Origin: Achromobacter spanius | GTDB taxonomy: Bacteria; Pseudomonadota; Gammaproteobacteria; Burkholderiales; Burkholderiaceae_B | Direction: 5' to 3' | DNA length: 64,000 nt | NCBI RefSeq assembly: GCF_003994415.1 | Contig: NZ_CP034689.1 | Location: 124,001-188,000 of the forward strand | Part shown: positions 28,088 to 37,294 of the stretch, in pieces | How the letters are laid out: each line of letters starts with the position of its first letter | How positions within the stretch are numbered: position 1 is the stretch's first letter | Notes under the pieces: model-generated | Seen by the model: the letters and a program-made list of their open reading frames with translations, nothing else | Told to the model about the DNA's origin: nothing | The model's database searches: none | Made by a program: the position numbers and the translations under genes

Positions 28088-29059
28088 TTACTTGCTCTGC
28101 ACGCGCAGACGTGGGTCCACGGCGAAGTACAGCAGGTCGACGACCAGGTTGATGACCACGAACATGAAGGCGATCAGCACCAGGTACGCCGCCATGACGG
28201 GAATGTCGACCATGCTGATTGCCTGGATGAACAAGAGGCCCATGCCGGGCCACTGGAACACGGTTTCGGTGATGATGGCGAACGCGATGATGGAACCCAG
28301 TTGCAGGCCCGTGATGGTGATGACGGGCACCATCGTGTTCTTCAGCGCGTGGCGGAAATTGATCAGCCGTTCCGGCAGGCCGCGGGCGCGCGCGAACTTG
28401 ATGAAGTCGGCGCGCAGCACTTCCAGCATTTCGGCGCGCACCAGCCGCATGATCAAGGTCATCTGGAACAGCGCCAGCGTGATGGCGGGCATGATCAGCG
28501 CCAGCCATCCGGATTTGGTCAGGAACCCCGTAGTCCACCACCCCAGGCTGACCACGTCGCCGCGTCCGAAGCTGGGTAGCCATCGAAGCTGCACGCCGAA
28601 AACCAGGATAAGCAGGATGCCGATCAGGAAAGTGGGCAGCGAGATACCCGCCAAGGACAGCGCCATGAAGGCCTTGGACAGGACGCCGTGGCGCCGCAGC
28701 GCGGTGTAGATGCCCATGGGAATGCCCAGCGCCAGGGCCATCACGGCAGACACGAACGACAGTTCCAGCGTGGCGGGCATGCGCTCTTCAAGCAGCTCGC
28801 TGACGGGCCGGCGCTGCCGGTACGAGATGCCGAAGTCGCCCTGCACCGCGTTGCCGACGAAGCGCGCGAACTGCACAACGAAGGGGTCGTCCAGGCCGAG
28901 GCGTTCGCGCAGTTCCGCGCGTTGTTCAGGCGTGGTGTCCTGGCCGACCATGCTGGCGATGGGGTCGCCTACGTAGCGGAACATGGAGAACGCGATCAGC
29001 GCCACCGTCAACATCACCAGCACCGACTGGATAAGCCGTTGCGCAATAAAGGAAAGCAT
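28088..29059 (-). CDS. Dipeptide-type ABC transporter permease, DppB/GsiC-like
   Basis: Inner-membrane permease of 323 aa beginning MLSFIAQRLIQSVLVMLTVA, the usual start of DppB/OppB proteins. Conserved features are FVGNAVQGDFGISYRQRRPV in the periplasmic loop and the EAA region DFIKFARARGLPERLINFRH. It forms the transmembrane pair with the DppC-like protein encoded 10 bp downstream. The 135-bp gap on its upstream side carries a hairpin (29138-29161), which probably lowers its expression relative to the binding protein. Confidence 0.9.
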   Translation of the reverse strand: MLSFIAQRLIQSVLVMLTVALIAFSMFRYVGDPIASMVGQDTTPEQRAELRERLGLDDPFVVQFARFVGNAVQGDFGISYRQRRPVSELLEERMPATLELSFVSAVMALALGIPMGIYTALRRHGVLSKAFMALSLAGISLPTFLIGILLILVFGVQLRWLPSFGRGDVVSLGWWTTGFLTKSGWLALIMPAITLALFQMTLIMRLVRAEMLEVLRADFIKFARARGLPERLINFRHALKNTMVPVITITGLQLGSIIAFAIITETVFQWPGMGLLFIQAISMVDIPVMAAYLVLIAFMFVVINLVVDLLYFAVDPRLRVQSK

Positions 29060-29137
29060 TATCAGGTGCCCTCGTTTGCGGATAACGCCGGGCCGCGCTT
29101 GCTGGGTAAAGCCGCAAGCGGGGCTGGGCCGGGCGCG

Positions 29138-29161
29138 CCCGGATGGCTTGCGCCATCCGGG
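29138..29161 (-). promoter_or_regulatory. Intra-operon hairpin between binding-protein and permease genes
   Basis: A perfect 10-bp stem CCCGGATGGC/GCCATCCGGG with a 4-base loop and no T-run. Placed 33 bp after the binding-protein stop, it would stabilise that upstream mRNA segment, as is common in ABC import operons. Confidence 0.55.
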
Positions 29162-29194
29162 GCTGAGGTCGTCAAAGAATTACGACAAGAGGAG

Positions 29195-30802
29195 TTACGG
29201 CAACACCACGTCGCGCAGATCAAGCACGTCGTCGGCGCGCTGGATGACCTTGATGTTGTCCTTCACACCCCAGGACATCGGCTGCTGGTGCAAGGGCAGA
29301 TAGCCGAAGTCCTTGCGCACGATCTCGAAGGCTTCCGTGATCATGGCGTTGCGCTTGGCCTGGTCGGTTTCGACGCCGACCTTGTTGGTCAGGTCGTCCA
29401 CCTTCTTGTTGCAGTAGCCGCCCAGGTTGAACTGGCCGGCGGCCGTCTTCGCATCGCGGCAGGCCGCCAGGTTCAGCAGCACGTTGTGCGCATCGGTGGA
29501 GCTGGGCGTCCAGCCCAGCATGTACATGCTGGTCTGGTTGCCGGCTTGCAGCAGGATCTTGCCGAAGTACTTGGACTTGGTCTGCGCCAGCAGGTTGATC
29601 TTGATGCCCACGCGCGCCAGCATGCCGGCGACCGCCTGGCAGATCTTTTCGTCGTTGACGTAGCGGTCGTTCGGGCAGTCCATCGTGACGGTGAAGCCCT
29701 TCGGATAGCCGGCTTCGGCCAGGAGCTTCTTGGCGCGTTCGGGGTCGGGCTTGAACGGCGCGCCGTAGGAGTCCGAGTAGCCGTTGATGGCGGTGGCCAC
29801 CAGCGAACCCAGCGGCTTGGCCGCGCCGCGCATGATTTTTTCGTTGATGGCCTTGGTGTCCACGGCCAGCACGACGGCTTCGCGCACCTTGGCGTCCTTG
29901 AACGGGTTCTTGCCCTTGACGTCCGAGAACAGCAGTTCGTCGCGGTGCTGATCCATGCCGATGAAGATGGCGCGCGCTTCGGGCGCGGTCAGCGGCTTCA
30001 CGCCCTTGGCGTCTTCCAGGCGCTTCCAGTCTTGCACCGGCACCGGTTGCACCAGGTCCATTTCACCGGAGATCAGCGCGGCCACGCGCGTGGCTTCCTG
30101 CGTGATCGGCTGGAAGATGACCTCGTCGACGTTGGTCTTGATGTTCTTGTTCCAGTAGCCGTCATAGCGCTTGAGCACCGTCTTCACATCCGGCTGGCGC
30201 GAGACCAGCATGAAGGGGCCGGTGCCGTTGGCGTTCAGGTTGGCGTAATTGCCCTGGTTGTCACCCTTGACGTTGGTGGCTTCGGTGGTGTTGTTCTTCT
30301 CTGCCCACGTCTTGCTCATGATGTACAGGAACACCCATTCGCGCGGCAGGATGGGGTTGGGCGTGGGGGTCGTGACTTCAATGGTGAAGTCGTCGATCTT
30401 CTTGATGTCGGAAGCCTTGGCGCCGTAGCCCTTCATGTCGGACCCGGGGGTCAGGCTGCGCTTCCACGAGAAGATGACGTCGTCGGCGGTGAACGGCGAG
30501 CCGTCATGGAACTTGACGCCTTTGCGCAGCTTGAACACCCACTTGGTGGGCTCCGGGTTTTCCCAGCTTTCGGCCAGCAGGGGCGTCAATTTCAAGTCGC
30601 CGTCATAGCCGGCCAGGGTTTCGTAGATGTTGCCCTGGAATCCCAGCGTGAACGTTTCGTTCAAGGCCATCGGGTCCATCGACGTGGCGTCGCCTTGATA
30701 CGCCCAGTGGAAAGTCTTGGCGGCTGCGCCGGCGCTGAACGCCAGCGATGCCGCAATGGTGGCCGCCAGCGCAGCTTGCTTCAGGTGGGGAAAAGTACGC
30801 AT
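29195..30802 (-). CDS. Dipeptide-type periplasmic binding protein, DppA/GsiB-like
   Basis: Solute-binding protein family 5, about 535 aa. A signal peptide (MRTFPHLKQAALAATIAASL..., Ala-rich cleavage region ending near GAAA) is followed by mature sequence KTFHWAYQGDATSMDPMALN. The family 5 signature lies in WVFKLRKGVKFHDGSPFTAD. ATG 30802 is preferred to 30811 because GAGGG lies 6 bases before it. It is the first gene of the operon, behind a good sigma-70-type promoter. The ligand could be di-/oligopeptide or glutathione; the terminal amidohydrolase gene suggests an amide or peptide. Confidence 0.9.
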   Translation of the reverse strand: MRTFPHLKQAALAATIAASLAFSAGAAAKTFHWAYQGDATSMDPMALNETFTLGFQGNIYETLAGYDGDLKLTPLLAESWENPEPTKWVFKLRKGVKFHDGSPFTADDVIFSWKRSLTPGSDMKGYGAKASDIKKIDDFTIEVTTPTPNPILPREWVFLYIMSKTWAEKNNTTEATNVKGDNQGNYANLNANGTGPFMLVSRQPDVKTVLKRYDGYWNKNIKTNVDEVIFQPITQEATRVAALISGEMDLVQPVPVQDWKRLEDAKGVKPLTAPEARAIFIGMDQHRDELLFSDVKGKNPFKDAKVREAVVLAVDTKAINEKIMRGAAKPLGSLVATAINGYSDSYGAPFKPDPERAKKLLAEAGYPKGFTVTMDCPNDRYVNDEKICQAVAGMLARVGIKINLLAQTKSKYFGKILLQAGNQTSMYMLGWTPSSTDAHNVLLNLAACRDAKTAAGQFNLGGYCNKKVDDLTNKVGVETDQAKRNAMITEAFEIVRKDFGYLPLHQQPMSWGVKDNIKVIQRADDVLDLRDVVLP

Positions 30803-31054
30803 AGCCCTCATGCTCCGTGTGGTGCGCGGATAGCGCGACAGAAGTGACAGAGCCCCGGCCCCAACGGGGTCCAGGGCATGGCGTTGCTGCTTACTGCGAA
30901 AGATGGTGCGGGGTTGAGCGGCGCGCGGCGCGAACTGCGCACAGGCCGTGGAGGGCGATGCCGGGCATCACTGCAGAGGACTTCGACTTCACGATAGATC
31001 CAACCCCTTTTGATTGTCATGGCCGGGACGAGCCCGCGCCAATGCAGATCGAAT
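30803..31054 (-). other. Long 5' leader of the dipeptide-type operon
   Basis: From the promoter at 31055-31082 to the binding-protein start there are about 240 bp, unusually long. It is G/C-rich near the start and could host riboregulation. No known riboswitch motif is recognised. Confidence 0.4.
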
Positions 31055-31082
31055 CTTATAGACCCATTCGTTTAAGCGTCAA
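31055..31082 (-). promoter_or_regulatory. Sigma-70-type promoter of the dipeptide-type operon
   Basis: On the minus strand TTGACG (31082-31077), a 16-bp spacer and TATAAG (31060-31055). It has near-consensus hexamers in a locally AT-rich patch, between the DUF3482 gene end and the binding-protein gene. Confidence 0.6.
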
Positions 31083-31146
31083 TCGGTTTGGATTGGGGTT
31101 AGCCCGCGCTTGCCGTCTGCCTTGAATGGTGCAGGTTGGCGGCGGT

Positions 31147-32535
31147 TCAGGCGGTGGCGGCGGGGCCGCTGGCAAGGGTTCGCGCCAAGTCCTGGACGAT
31201 GCGTTTGCGGCGGTCGCTGTCTTCATGGTGCTTGCCCAATGCCGACCATTCCGGACGGCTGCGTGCTTCTTTCAGCGCGTCGGGCAAGGGGCCTTTCTGC
31301 CAGGTTTCGTCATCTGGCAAGGCAAGCTTCAAGGGTTCACGCGCCGCGTGGCCGCGGCGTTCCAGCGCGTCGATCAATTGGCGTTGGCGCAAGGCCAGCA
31401 AGCGCAGCACGGCATCATCGACACTGATCTCGCGCCAACCGCGCAGCTTGCCCGCGACACGCTTGCCCAGTTTTTCCACGCCCTGCCACAAGCCGCCCGC
31501 CGCGGCGCCGATCAGCATTCCGGTGCCCAGGCTCAGGCCCGCGCTAAGCAAGTCCACCGCCGCGCCGGCCATGGCGCCGGCGGCAGCGCCCATGCCCACT
31601 TGCACGCCCATGTCCTTGAGTGCTTGCGGATGAAAGAGGTCCATGCCCCAGCGTTCGCCTTGCAGCGGCAGCGCGTCGTCGCTGAAGTCGGACGCGCGGA
31701 AGTTGTACAGCGCCAGCAAGGCGTTCACGCAGGCTTGCTCGCGTTGGCGCACATGATCGCGCAACTGTTGGGACGCAGCGGTCAGCGCCTTGTCATCGTT
31801 GGGGCTGGTGAGATGCAGCGCCGCGACGTCGATAAGCAGATCGGCCAGTAGTTCGTAGGCGGCGGCGTGGCGTTCGCGGCGTTGTGCGGACAGGCTGTCG
31901 GCCAGGCGTGCCAGTGCGTCGGCGTGGCGGTCCAGCAGTACGCCCAGCTTGGCATAGAGCTGCTGTTCGCCATCCAGCGGTGGCGCCACGGTGTCGAATT
32001 CCACCACCGCATGCAGGCCCAGCCGCGCCATGGCGCCGCGCCATTCGTCGGCGCGGTGCGCGGGCGCGTTCACGAAATTCAACACGGGCAGCAGGGGGCG
32101 GCCGCAGGCGGCAAGAATGGCGAGTTCGTCGCGATGCTTGCCCAGCACGGGGTCGCGCGCGTCGATCACGTACAGCGCCGCGTCGCACTCCAGCATTTTT
32201 GCCAGCACGCGGGCTTCTTGTTCGAAACGGCCATGCGCTTCGGGCGTGTCCAGAAAGCGGCGGATGCGCGCGGGGCCGTCCAGCCGTTCGTCAGTGCTGC
32301 CCAGCCGGTCCAGGTATTCCAGCAGCGCAATGCTGTCTTCCATACCCGGCGTGTCGAACCATTCCAGCACCGCGCGCCCGTCCAGGCGCAGGCGCGCGCC
32401 TTCCACGTGGCGCGTGGTGCCGGGGCTGTCGGCAACTTCGCCAAAGCCGGTGTCGCGCGTCAAGGTGCGCAACAGCGAGGTCTTGCCGGTATTGGTGTGG
32501 CCGACCAGGGCGATCTTGATGATGTCCTCAGCCAT
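31147..32535 (-). CDS. GTPase with C-terminal DUF3482 domain
   Basis: A 462-aa Era/TrmE-like small GTPase: P-loop GHTNTGKTSL (residues 11-20), a G3-like DTPGME and an N-terminal G domain to about residue 190. The remainder is DUF3482, which contains a Gly/Ala-rich amphipathic or membrane-inserting stretch (GAAAGAMAGAAVDLLSAGLS region, about 320-350). Its start overlaps the stop of the DUF2868 membrane-protein gene by 8 bases, so the two are translationally coupled. The pair recurs in proteobacteria; I know of no established function. A membrane-remodelling or stress role is conceivable but unproven. Confidence 0.82.
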   Translation of the reverse strand: MAEDIIKIALVGHTNTGKTSLLRTLTRDTGFGEVADSPGTTRHVEGARLRLDGRAVLEWFDTPGMEDSIALLEYLDRLGSTDERLDGPARIRRFLDTPEAHGRFEQEARVLAKMLECDAALYVIDARDPVLGKHRDELAILAACGRPLLPVLNFVNAPAHRADEWRGAMARLGLHAVVEFDTVAPPLDGEQQLYAKLGVLLDRHADALARLADSLSAQRRERHAAAYELLADLLIDVAALHLTSPNDDKALTAASQQLRDHVRQREQACVNALLALYNFRASDFSDDALPLQGERWGMDLFHPQALKDMGVQVGMGAAAGAMAGAAVDLLSAGLSLGTGMLIGAAAGGLWQGVEKLGKRVAGKLRGWREISVDDAVLRLLALRQRQLIDALERRGHAAREPLKLALPDDETWQKGPLPDALKEARSRPEWSALGKHHEDSDRRKRIVQDLARTLASGPAATA

Positions 32536-33964
32536 GGGCGGGCTCCAGCCACGTGAGTGGCAGCGTGGGCGTCTGCAGGATGGCGTCGGCGGGCAAACCC
32601 AGCGCCAGCAAGCGTTCGCGCCACAGCGCGGCGCGCGTCGCCATGCCGTCTTCGGCAGAGGCGATCAGCCAGACGCCGGTGTGGCCCGCATGGGCGGAGA
32701 GTTCGGCGATCAGCGACAAGCTGCCGCGGTCTGGCGTTTGGCGCGCGTCGCAGGCGATCAGCAAGCGCGACGCCGCGGCCTGGGCCAAGGCGTCCAGCAC
32801 GCGGTTGCGCTCTTCGCGCGTGTCCAGGTTGCCGGCCATCTGCACGCTGGCGGGCAGGCCGGCGGGTGGCCAGGCCAGGTCGGCGGGCAGTTCCAGCCCC
32901 AGCAGCACGGGCTGCCCCGCCAGATCGGAAAGGGATGCGGCCGGCATGCGCGGCTGGTGCAGCGCGTCGACCGGGCGGTCGATGCCGGTGGATTGCGCGG
33001 GCGGCTCCAGGCGGTCGCGCAGCGGCGAGAAGCCGGCTAGCGTGGGGTCGATGCGCAAGCGGCGCAACGCCCGCAACGTGGCGCTGATGCACAAGGCCCC
33101 GGCCAGCAGGCGCGGCAAGATGCCGTAGACCACCAGCACGCCGATCAGCCACCACGACCATTGCACCTGTGCTTCGGCGGCCAGCGTTTGCGCGCCGTCG
33201 CTGGCCCGGATGACGGCGGCATCCGGCATCGGAAAGCCCAGGTGCGCCGGCAGCCAGCCTATGGCCTGGGTCAGCCAGACAAAGGTATCGGGCGCGAGCA
33301 GCGTGGTGGCCCAGACGAAGCGGTAGCTGGCGGTGGACAAGGCCACCAGCAAGGCCGCCAGCGCGGCGCACAGCGCGGTGAGCCACAGCAGGTGGCTGAC
33401 CGCGCCAAAGAGCCAGCGCAAGGCGCCCGCGCGGGCCAGCAGGTTCAGAAAGGCTTGCGGCACCAGCGCGCTGTCGGGGCCGCGCGCCAGCTTGCGGGTG
33501 GCCCATAGCCACAGCCGCCCCAGTCCGGTCGCGGCCGAGGGTTTGAGCAGAAAACTGCCCAGCCACAGCAGGAAGGTCAGTGCGTGCAGACCCAGCAAGG
33601 CGCCCAGCGCCCACAGCACGTTCACGGGTCGGGAGCCATCGCCCAGCGCGCCCAGGGCCACGGCAATGCCGGACATCAGGGCCAGCACGAACAGGGCCGC
33701 CAGCATGGCCCGGGCGCTGCGCCGCCAGCCGTCCACAAGCGGGGCAAGGTTTTCGCGTTGCGCCAGCAAGTCGGCGCGGGCCAGGATGCGCGAGGGCAGA
33801 TCGGTGTCGAGTTGGCGCACGCGCCGGACCGCGTCCGCATCGTCCATCGGACCCCAATGCGTTTCACGCAGACGGATCAGTTCGGCCAGCCAATGCGCGC
33901 GCAAGGGGCGCGGGGTGGCGGGGCCAGGCGGGGAGGAAAAAGCGCGAGAGGTCGAGGACGGCAT
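32528..33964 (-). CDS. DUF2868 domain membrane protein
   Basis: A 478-aa inner-membrane protein with about four to five hydrophobic helices: near residues 80-100 (ALFVLALMSGIAVALGAL), 115-135, 200-230 and 285-310. A soluble C-terminal domain containing SRLLIACDARQTPDRGSLSL follows. ATG 33964 (MPSSTSRAFSS) is the likely start; the frame is open upstream to 34120 but that part is Arg/Pro-rich and not convincing. It is coupled by an 8-base overlap to the DUF3482 GTPase gene, and I infer a membrane protein-GTPase complex. Function unknown. Confidence 0.75.
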   Translation of the reverse strand: MPSSTSRAFSSPPGPATPRPLRAHWLAELIRLRETHWGPMDDADAVRRVRQLDTDLPSRILARADLLAQRENLAPLVDGWRRSARAMLAALFVLALMSGIAVALGALGDGSRPVNVLWALGALLGLHALTFLLWLGSFLLKPSAATGLGRLWLWATRKLARGPDSALVPQAFLNLLARAGALRWLFGAVSHLLWLTALCAALAALLVALSTASYRFVWATTLLAPDTFVWLTQAIGWLPAHLGFPMPDAAVIRASDGAQTLAAEAQVQWSWWLIGVLVVYGILPRLLAGALCISATLRALRRLRIDPTLAGFSPLRDRLEPPAQSTGIDRPVDALHQPRMPAASLSDLAGQPVLLGLELPADLAWPPAGLPASVQMAGNLDTREERNRVLDALAQAAASRLLIACDARQTPDRGSLSLIAELSAHAGHTGVWLIASAEDGMATRAALWRERLLALGLPADAILQTPTLPLTWLEPAHG

Positions 33965-34129
33965 CGCGTCGGTAGGCAGCGCGGTCGAACCGCAACGTAA
34001 GGCCGCAAAGGGCGATGCGCCATTGTAGACCCGGCGGATTCGCGGACGGAGGCGGACAGCGGAGCCGGAAGGCGGGCCACGCGTCTGGCCACAGGTCGGC
34101 CACACCGCGAAAGCGGACACTGGCCGCGA

Positions 34130-35020
34130 TCAGTGCTGGCGGTGCGCGTTGCGGTATTGGCCCGGGGTAAGGCCGACGGCCTCGCGGAACACGCGCGACA
34201 GGTGGCTGGCGTTGCCAAAGCCGCTGGCCTGCGCAATGCCGGCCAGGTCCCCCTTGCCCGCCGCCAGCAGCCCGCGCGCATGCGCCAGGCGCCGTGCGCG
34301 CACCCAGGCATGCGGCGGTTCGCCGAACGAGGTGTGGAACATGCGGGCGAAATGGTAGGTGGACAAGGCCGCCACGCCCGCCAGTTGGTCCAGCGTCAAG
34401 GACTCGTGCAGGTGTGCGTCCACATAGTCCATGACGCGGCGGCGCACGGCGGGCGCCAGCCCCCCGCGCGCGGGTTGCGGCGTCTTGCGCGCCACGCCCT
34501 GTTGCAGCAAATGGTGCAGCACCGTTTCCGCCGCACTGCTGGCGGCCAGGCGGTCGGCGGGTTGCGCCCAATCGGTGCCCAGCAGTTGCCGGCAAACGTC
34601 GATCAGCGAGGGGTCTTGAATGTAGGTGCGGTCGCGCAGTTCCAGCGCGCGGGGCTCGCAGTCCAGGCGCATGACGGCTTCGCGGGCCAGCCGTTCGGGG
34701 GCGATGTACAGGTGCAGGAAATGAACCGTGTCGTTCATGCACCAGCGCGAATAATGTTCGGCCGGCAGCACGCAGAATTTTCCGGCGCCGCCATGCAGCG
34801 TGTCGCGGCCCACGCGGAACGACTTGTCGCCGCCGTGCAGGTAGAGCGACAGCGTGTGATGGCCGGGCGTGTCGTAGCCCAGCGTTTCGTGCGCGCTGCG
34901 CCGCCATTGCGATATCGCCATTCCTTCGCTCAGGGGCGACGCGCGTTCCAGCGTGGCGGTGGAACGCGACAGGGTGCGGAAGACGGAGAAGTCGGCCGGG
35001 GCCGAAGCAGCGGTGCCCAT
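34130..35020 (-). CDS. AraC-family transcriptional regulator
   Basis: A 296-aa regulator. The N-terminal cupin-like sensor covers about residues 40-150. The C-terminal double helix-turn-helix covers about 195-293, with TLDQLAGVAALSTYHFARMF and the second motif LAGIAQASGFGNASHLSRVF followed by GLTPGQYR. It is divergent from the EamA-type transporter gene at 35179, with a 158-bp shared intergenic region, so I infer that it controls that transporter. The effector is unknown. Confidence 0.9.
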   Translation of the reverse strand: MGTAASAPADFSVFRTLSRSTATLERASPLSEGMAISQWRRSAHETLGYDTPGHHTLSLYLHGGDKSFRVGRDTLHGGAGKFCVLPAEHYSRWCMNDTVHFLHLYIAPERLAREAVMRLDCEPRALELRDRTYIQDPSLIDVCRQLLGTDWAQPADRLAASSAAETVLHHLLQQGVARKTPQPARGGLAPAVRRRVMDYVDAHLHESLTLDQLAGVAALSTYHFARMFHTSFGEPPHAWVRARRLAHARGLLAAGKGDLAGIAQASGFGNASHLSRVFREAVGLTPGQYRNAHRQH

Positions 35021-35178
35021 AGTGGCGAAATGCTAAGCGATCTTTCGCGCGCCGGGCTGGCGGTGCATGCAAAAACCGCAAGATCCGGCAATCGCCCTGA
35101 AGGGCGGCGGCGCACACTGGGGGTCAGGCGGGCGGCCTGCCATGGCGGCCTCGTGACCCTTTTTTTGCGCATCGTATC

Positions 35179-36072
35179 GTGAACCTCTTTCTGTATTTCC
35201 TGACTGTCGTCATCTGGGGCACCACCTGGATCGCCATCAAGCTGCAACTGGGTGTCGTGGCCATTCCCATATCGATCTTTTATCGCTTCGCGCTGGCGGG
35301 CTTGGTGTTGTTCGCCGTGCTGCGCTTGACCCGCAAGCTGCAAAAACTGGACCGGCGCGGGCACTGGCTCTGTGTGGGCCAGGGGCTGTGTCTCTTTTGC
35401 TTGAATTTCCTGTGCTTCTACACGGCCACGCAATGGATACCCAGCGGCCTGGTGTCGGTGGTGTTTTCGGCCGCGACGCTGTGGAACGCGCTGAATGCCC
35501 GCCTGTGGTTCGGCACCCGGATCGCGCCGCGCGTGATGGTGGCCGGGGCCATCGGCTTTTCGGGCTTGGTGCTGTTGTTCTGGCCCGAGCTTGCCAGCCA
35601 GCAGGCCAGCCATGAAACCTTGCTGGGACTGGGCTTTGCCCTGCTGGGCACGTTCTGCTTTTCCACCGGCAACATGCTGTCGTCCTTGCAGCAGCGCGCG
35701 GGCGTGCGGCCCCTGACCGGCAATGCCTACAGCATGCTTTACGGTGCGGCGATCTTGCTGGCGGGTTGTCTCGTGGCCGGCTTGCCGTTTCAGTTCGACA
35801 CGTCCACCCCGTATGTCGGCGCCCTGCTGTATCTGGCGATCCCGGGGTCGGTGATTGCGTTTACGGCGTACTTGACGCTGGTCGGGCGCATGGGGCCGGC
35901 GCGTGCCGCCTACTGCACGGTGCTGTTTCCGGTGGTGGCGCTGGGTGTGTCGACGGTGGCCGAAGGCTACCAGTGGACGCCGCCCGCGCTGGCGGGCCTG
36001 GTGCTGGTGATGAGCGGCAACCTGTTGGTGTTTTCCAAGTGGTCGCCGTTTGTACGGCGGGTGGCGGGGTAG
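35179..36072 (+). CDS. EamA/DMT-family transporter
   Basis: Inner-membrane drug/metabolite transporter of 297 aa with ten hydrophobic segments in two EamA repeats (about 1-135 and 145-290). It begins MNLFLYFLTVVIWGTTWIAI, where the WGTTWI motif is typical of the first helix of this family. The second repeat includes PGSVIAFTAYLTLVGRMGPA and VFPVVALGVSTVAEG. Likely an exporter of an amino acid or metabolite. It faces the aminotransferase gene, whose stop is 8 bp away on the other strand, and is probably regulated by the divergent AraC protein. Confidence 0.88.
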   Translation: MNLFLYFLTVVIWGTTWIAIKLQLGVVAIPISIFYRFALAGLVLFAVLRLTRKLQKLDRRGHWLCVGQGLCLFCLNFLCFYTATQWIPSGLVSVVFSAATLWNALNARLWFGTRIAPRVMVAGAIGFSGLVLLFWPELASQQASHETLLGLGFALLGTFCFSTGNMLSSLQQRAGVRPLTGNAYSMLYGAAILLAGCLVAGLPFQFDTSTPYVGALLYLAIPGSVIAFTAYLTLVGRMGPARAAYCTVLFPVVALGVSTVAEGYQWTPPALAGLVLVMSGNLLVFSKWSPFVRRVAG

Positions 36073-36079
36073 GCCGCGA

Positions 36080-37288
36080 TCACGCGGGAGTCGATCGCGC
36101 CAGGCGGCCCAGCGCATCCAGCAGGCGGTCGATCTCGTCGTCGTGGGTCAGGGGGCTGACCGACACCCGCGCAATCTGCGACAGGCCGCGCGCCTGCATG
36201 TCCAGCGGCGTGTAGGGCACGCCATTGCTGCCGATCGTGATGCCGCCCGCCGCCAGCGCGCGTTGTACGTCGGGGGCGTTCCAGCCTTCCAGATTGAACG
36301 CGATCAGGCCGGATTTTTCACGACCCTGATCCAGCACGGTAATGCCGGAGATGGCCGCGAGTTCGGCTCGCAACTTCTGCGCGGTGGCGTCCACGGTAGC
36401 GCGGATGGAATCCATCCCAAGTTCCAGCGCCTCTTGCAAGGCATGGGCCAGGCCGCAGCGCAGGGCCATCGAGGCTTCGGCGCACTCCAGCCTGGCGGCG
36501 TCCGCCCGCAGCATGGGGCGGCCGTCCGCGCCCAGGGGAGCGGAGTGGGTGTCGACGAAGGCAGGCGTCAACTGGTCCAGGAAGCCGCGCCGCACATACA
36601 GCAGGCCGGTGCCGCGCGGGCCGCGCAGCGCCTTTCGGCCCACGCTGCTGAGCACGTCGCAGCCGATGTCGGCAACATCAACCGGTAACTGGCCGACTGC
36701 CTGCGCCGCATCCACAAAATAGGGAATGCCAGCCTTGCGCGCGACGCGGCCGATGGCGGCCGCTGGGTTGATCAGGCCACCGTTGGCCGGTAGCCACGTC
36801 AGCGTGATCAGACGCACGCGTTCGTCCAGCATGGCGGCTAGCGCGTCGGCATCCACGCAGCCGCTGGCATCCGACGGAATGGTTTCCAGCACGGCGCCCG
36901 CGCGCTCGGCGCTATAGCGCATGGTGGCCAGGTTGCCGCCCCATTCATGGCGCCCGACCAGGATGCGGTCGCCCGGCCGCCACGGCGCAAGCGCCGCGAA
37001 GGCCGCGCCCCAGCCGGCAGAGTTGCCACTGGTCAGGGCAATTTCATCCGGTTGCGCGTTCAGCAGTTGGGCGGCCAGCGTGCGGGCGCTTTCCGTCAAC
37101 GCGCGCGAGGCCACGCCGGCTTCCATCGGCCCTTGGGTGGCCTCGCGATGCAGATGTGCCTGGATGGCTTGCACGGTGCCGGACGAAGGCAACGAGGAAC
37201 CGGCGTGATTGAAGTGGACGCTGGTTTGCGTGCCCGGTGTCTGCGCGCGCAAGGCCTGGAGGGTGGCGGGACTGAGGGGGGCGGACAT
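36080..37288 (-). CDS. Class V PLP-dependent aminotransferase
   Basis: A 402-aa fold-type I PLP enzyme of the class V group (cysteine desulphurase, isopenicillin-N epimerase and kynureninase relatives). PLP contacts: the Schiff-base lysine K219 in SSVGRKALRGPRGTG, D193 in FVDAAQAVGQ and the Ser/Asn-rich phosphate site TSGNSAG near 86-92. The catalytic Cys loop typical of cysteine desulphurases is not evident, so an epimerase, lyase or transaminase is more likely. It follows the RidA gene by 6 bp on the same strand. RidA proteins deaminate reactive enamines made by PLP enzymes, which supports a joint role. Confidence 0.85.
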   Translation of the reverse strand: MSAPLSPATLQALRAQTPGTQTSVHFNHAGSSLPSSGTVQAIQAHLHREATQGPMEAGVASRALTESARTLAAQLLNAQPDEIALTSGNSAGWGAAFAALAPWRPGDRILVGRHEWGGNLATMRYSAERAGAVLETIPSDASGCVDADALAAMLDERVRLITLTWLPANGGLINPAAAIGRVARKAGIPYFVDAAQAVGQLPVDVADIGCDVLSSVGRKALRGPRGTGLLYVRRGFLDQLTPAFVDTHSAPLGADGRPMLRADAARLECAEASMALRCGLAHALQEALELGMDSIRATVDATAQKLRAELAAISGITVLDQGREKSGLIAFNLEGWNAPDVQRALAAGGITIGSNGVPYTPLDMQARGLSQIARVSVSPLTHDDEIDRLLDALGRLARSTPA

Positions 37289-37294
37289 GGTGGC

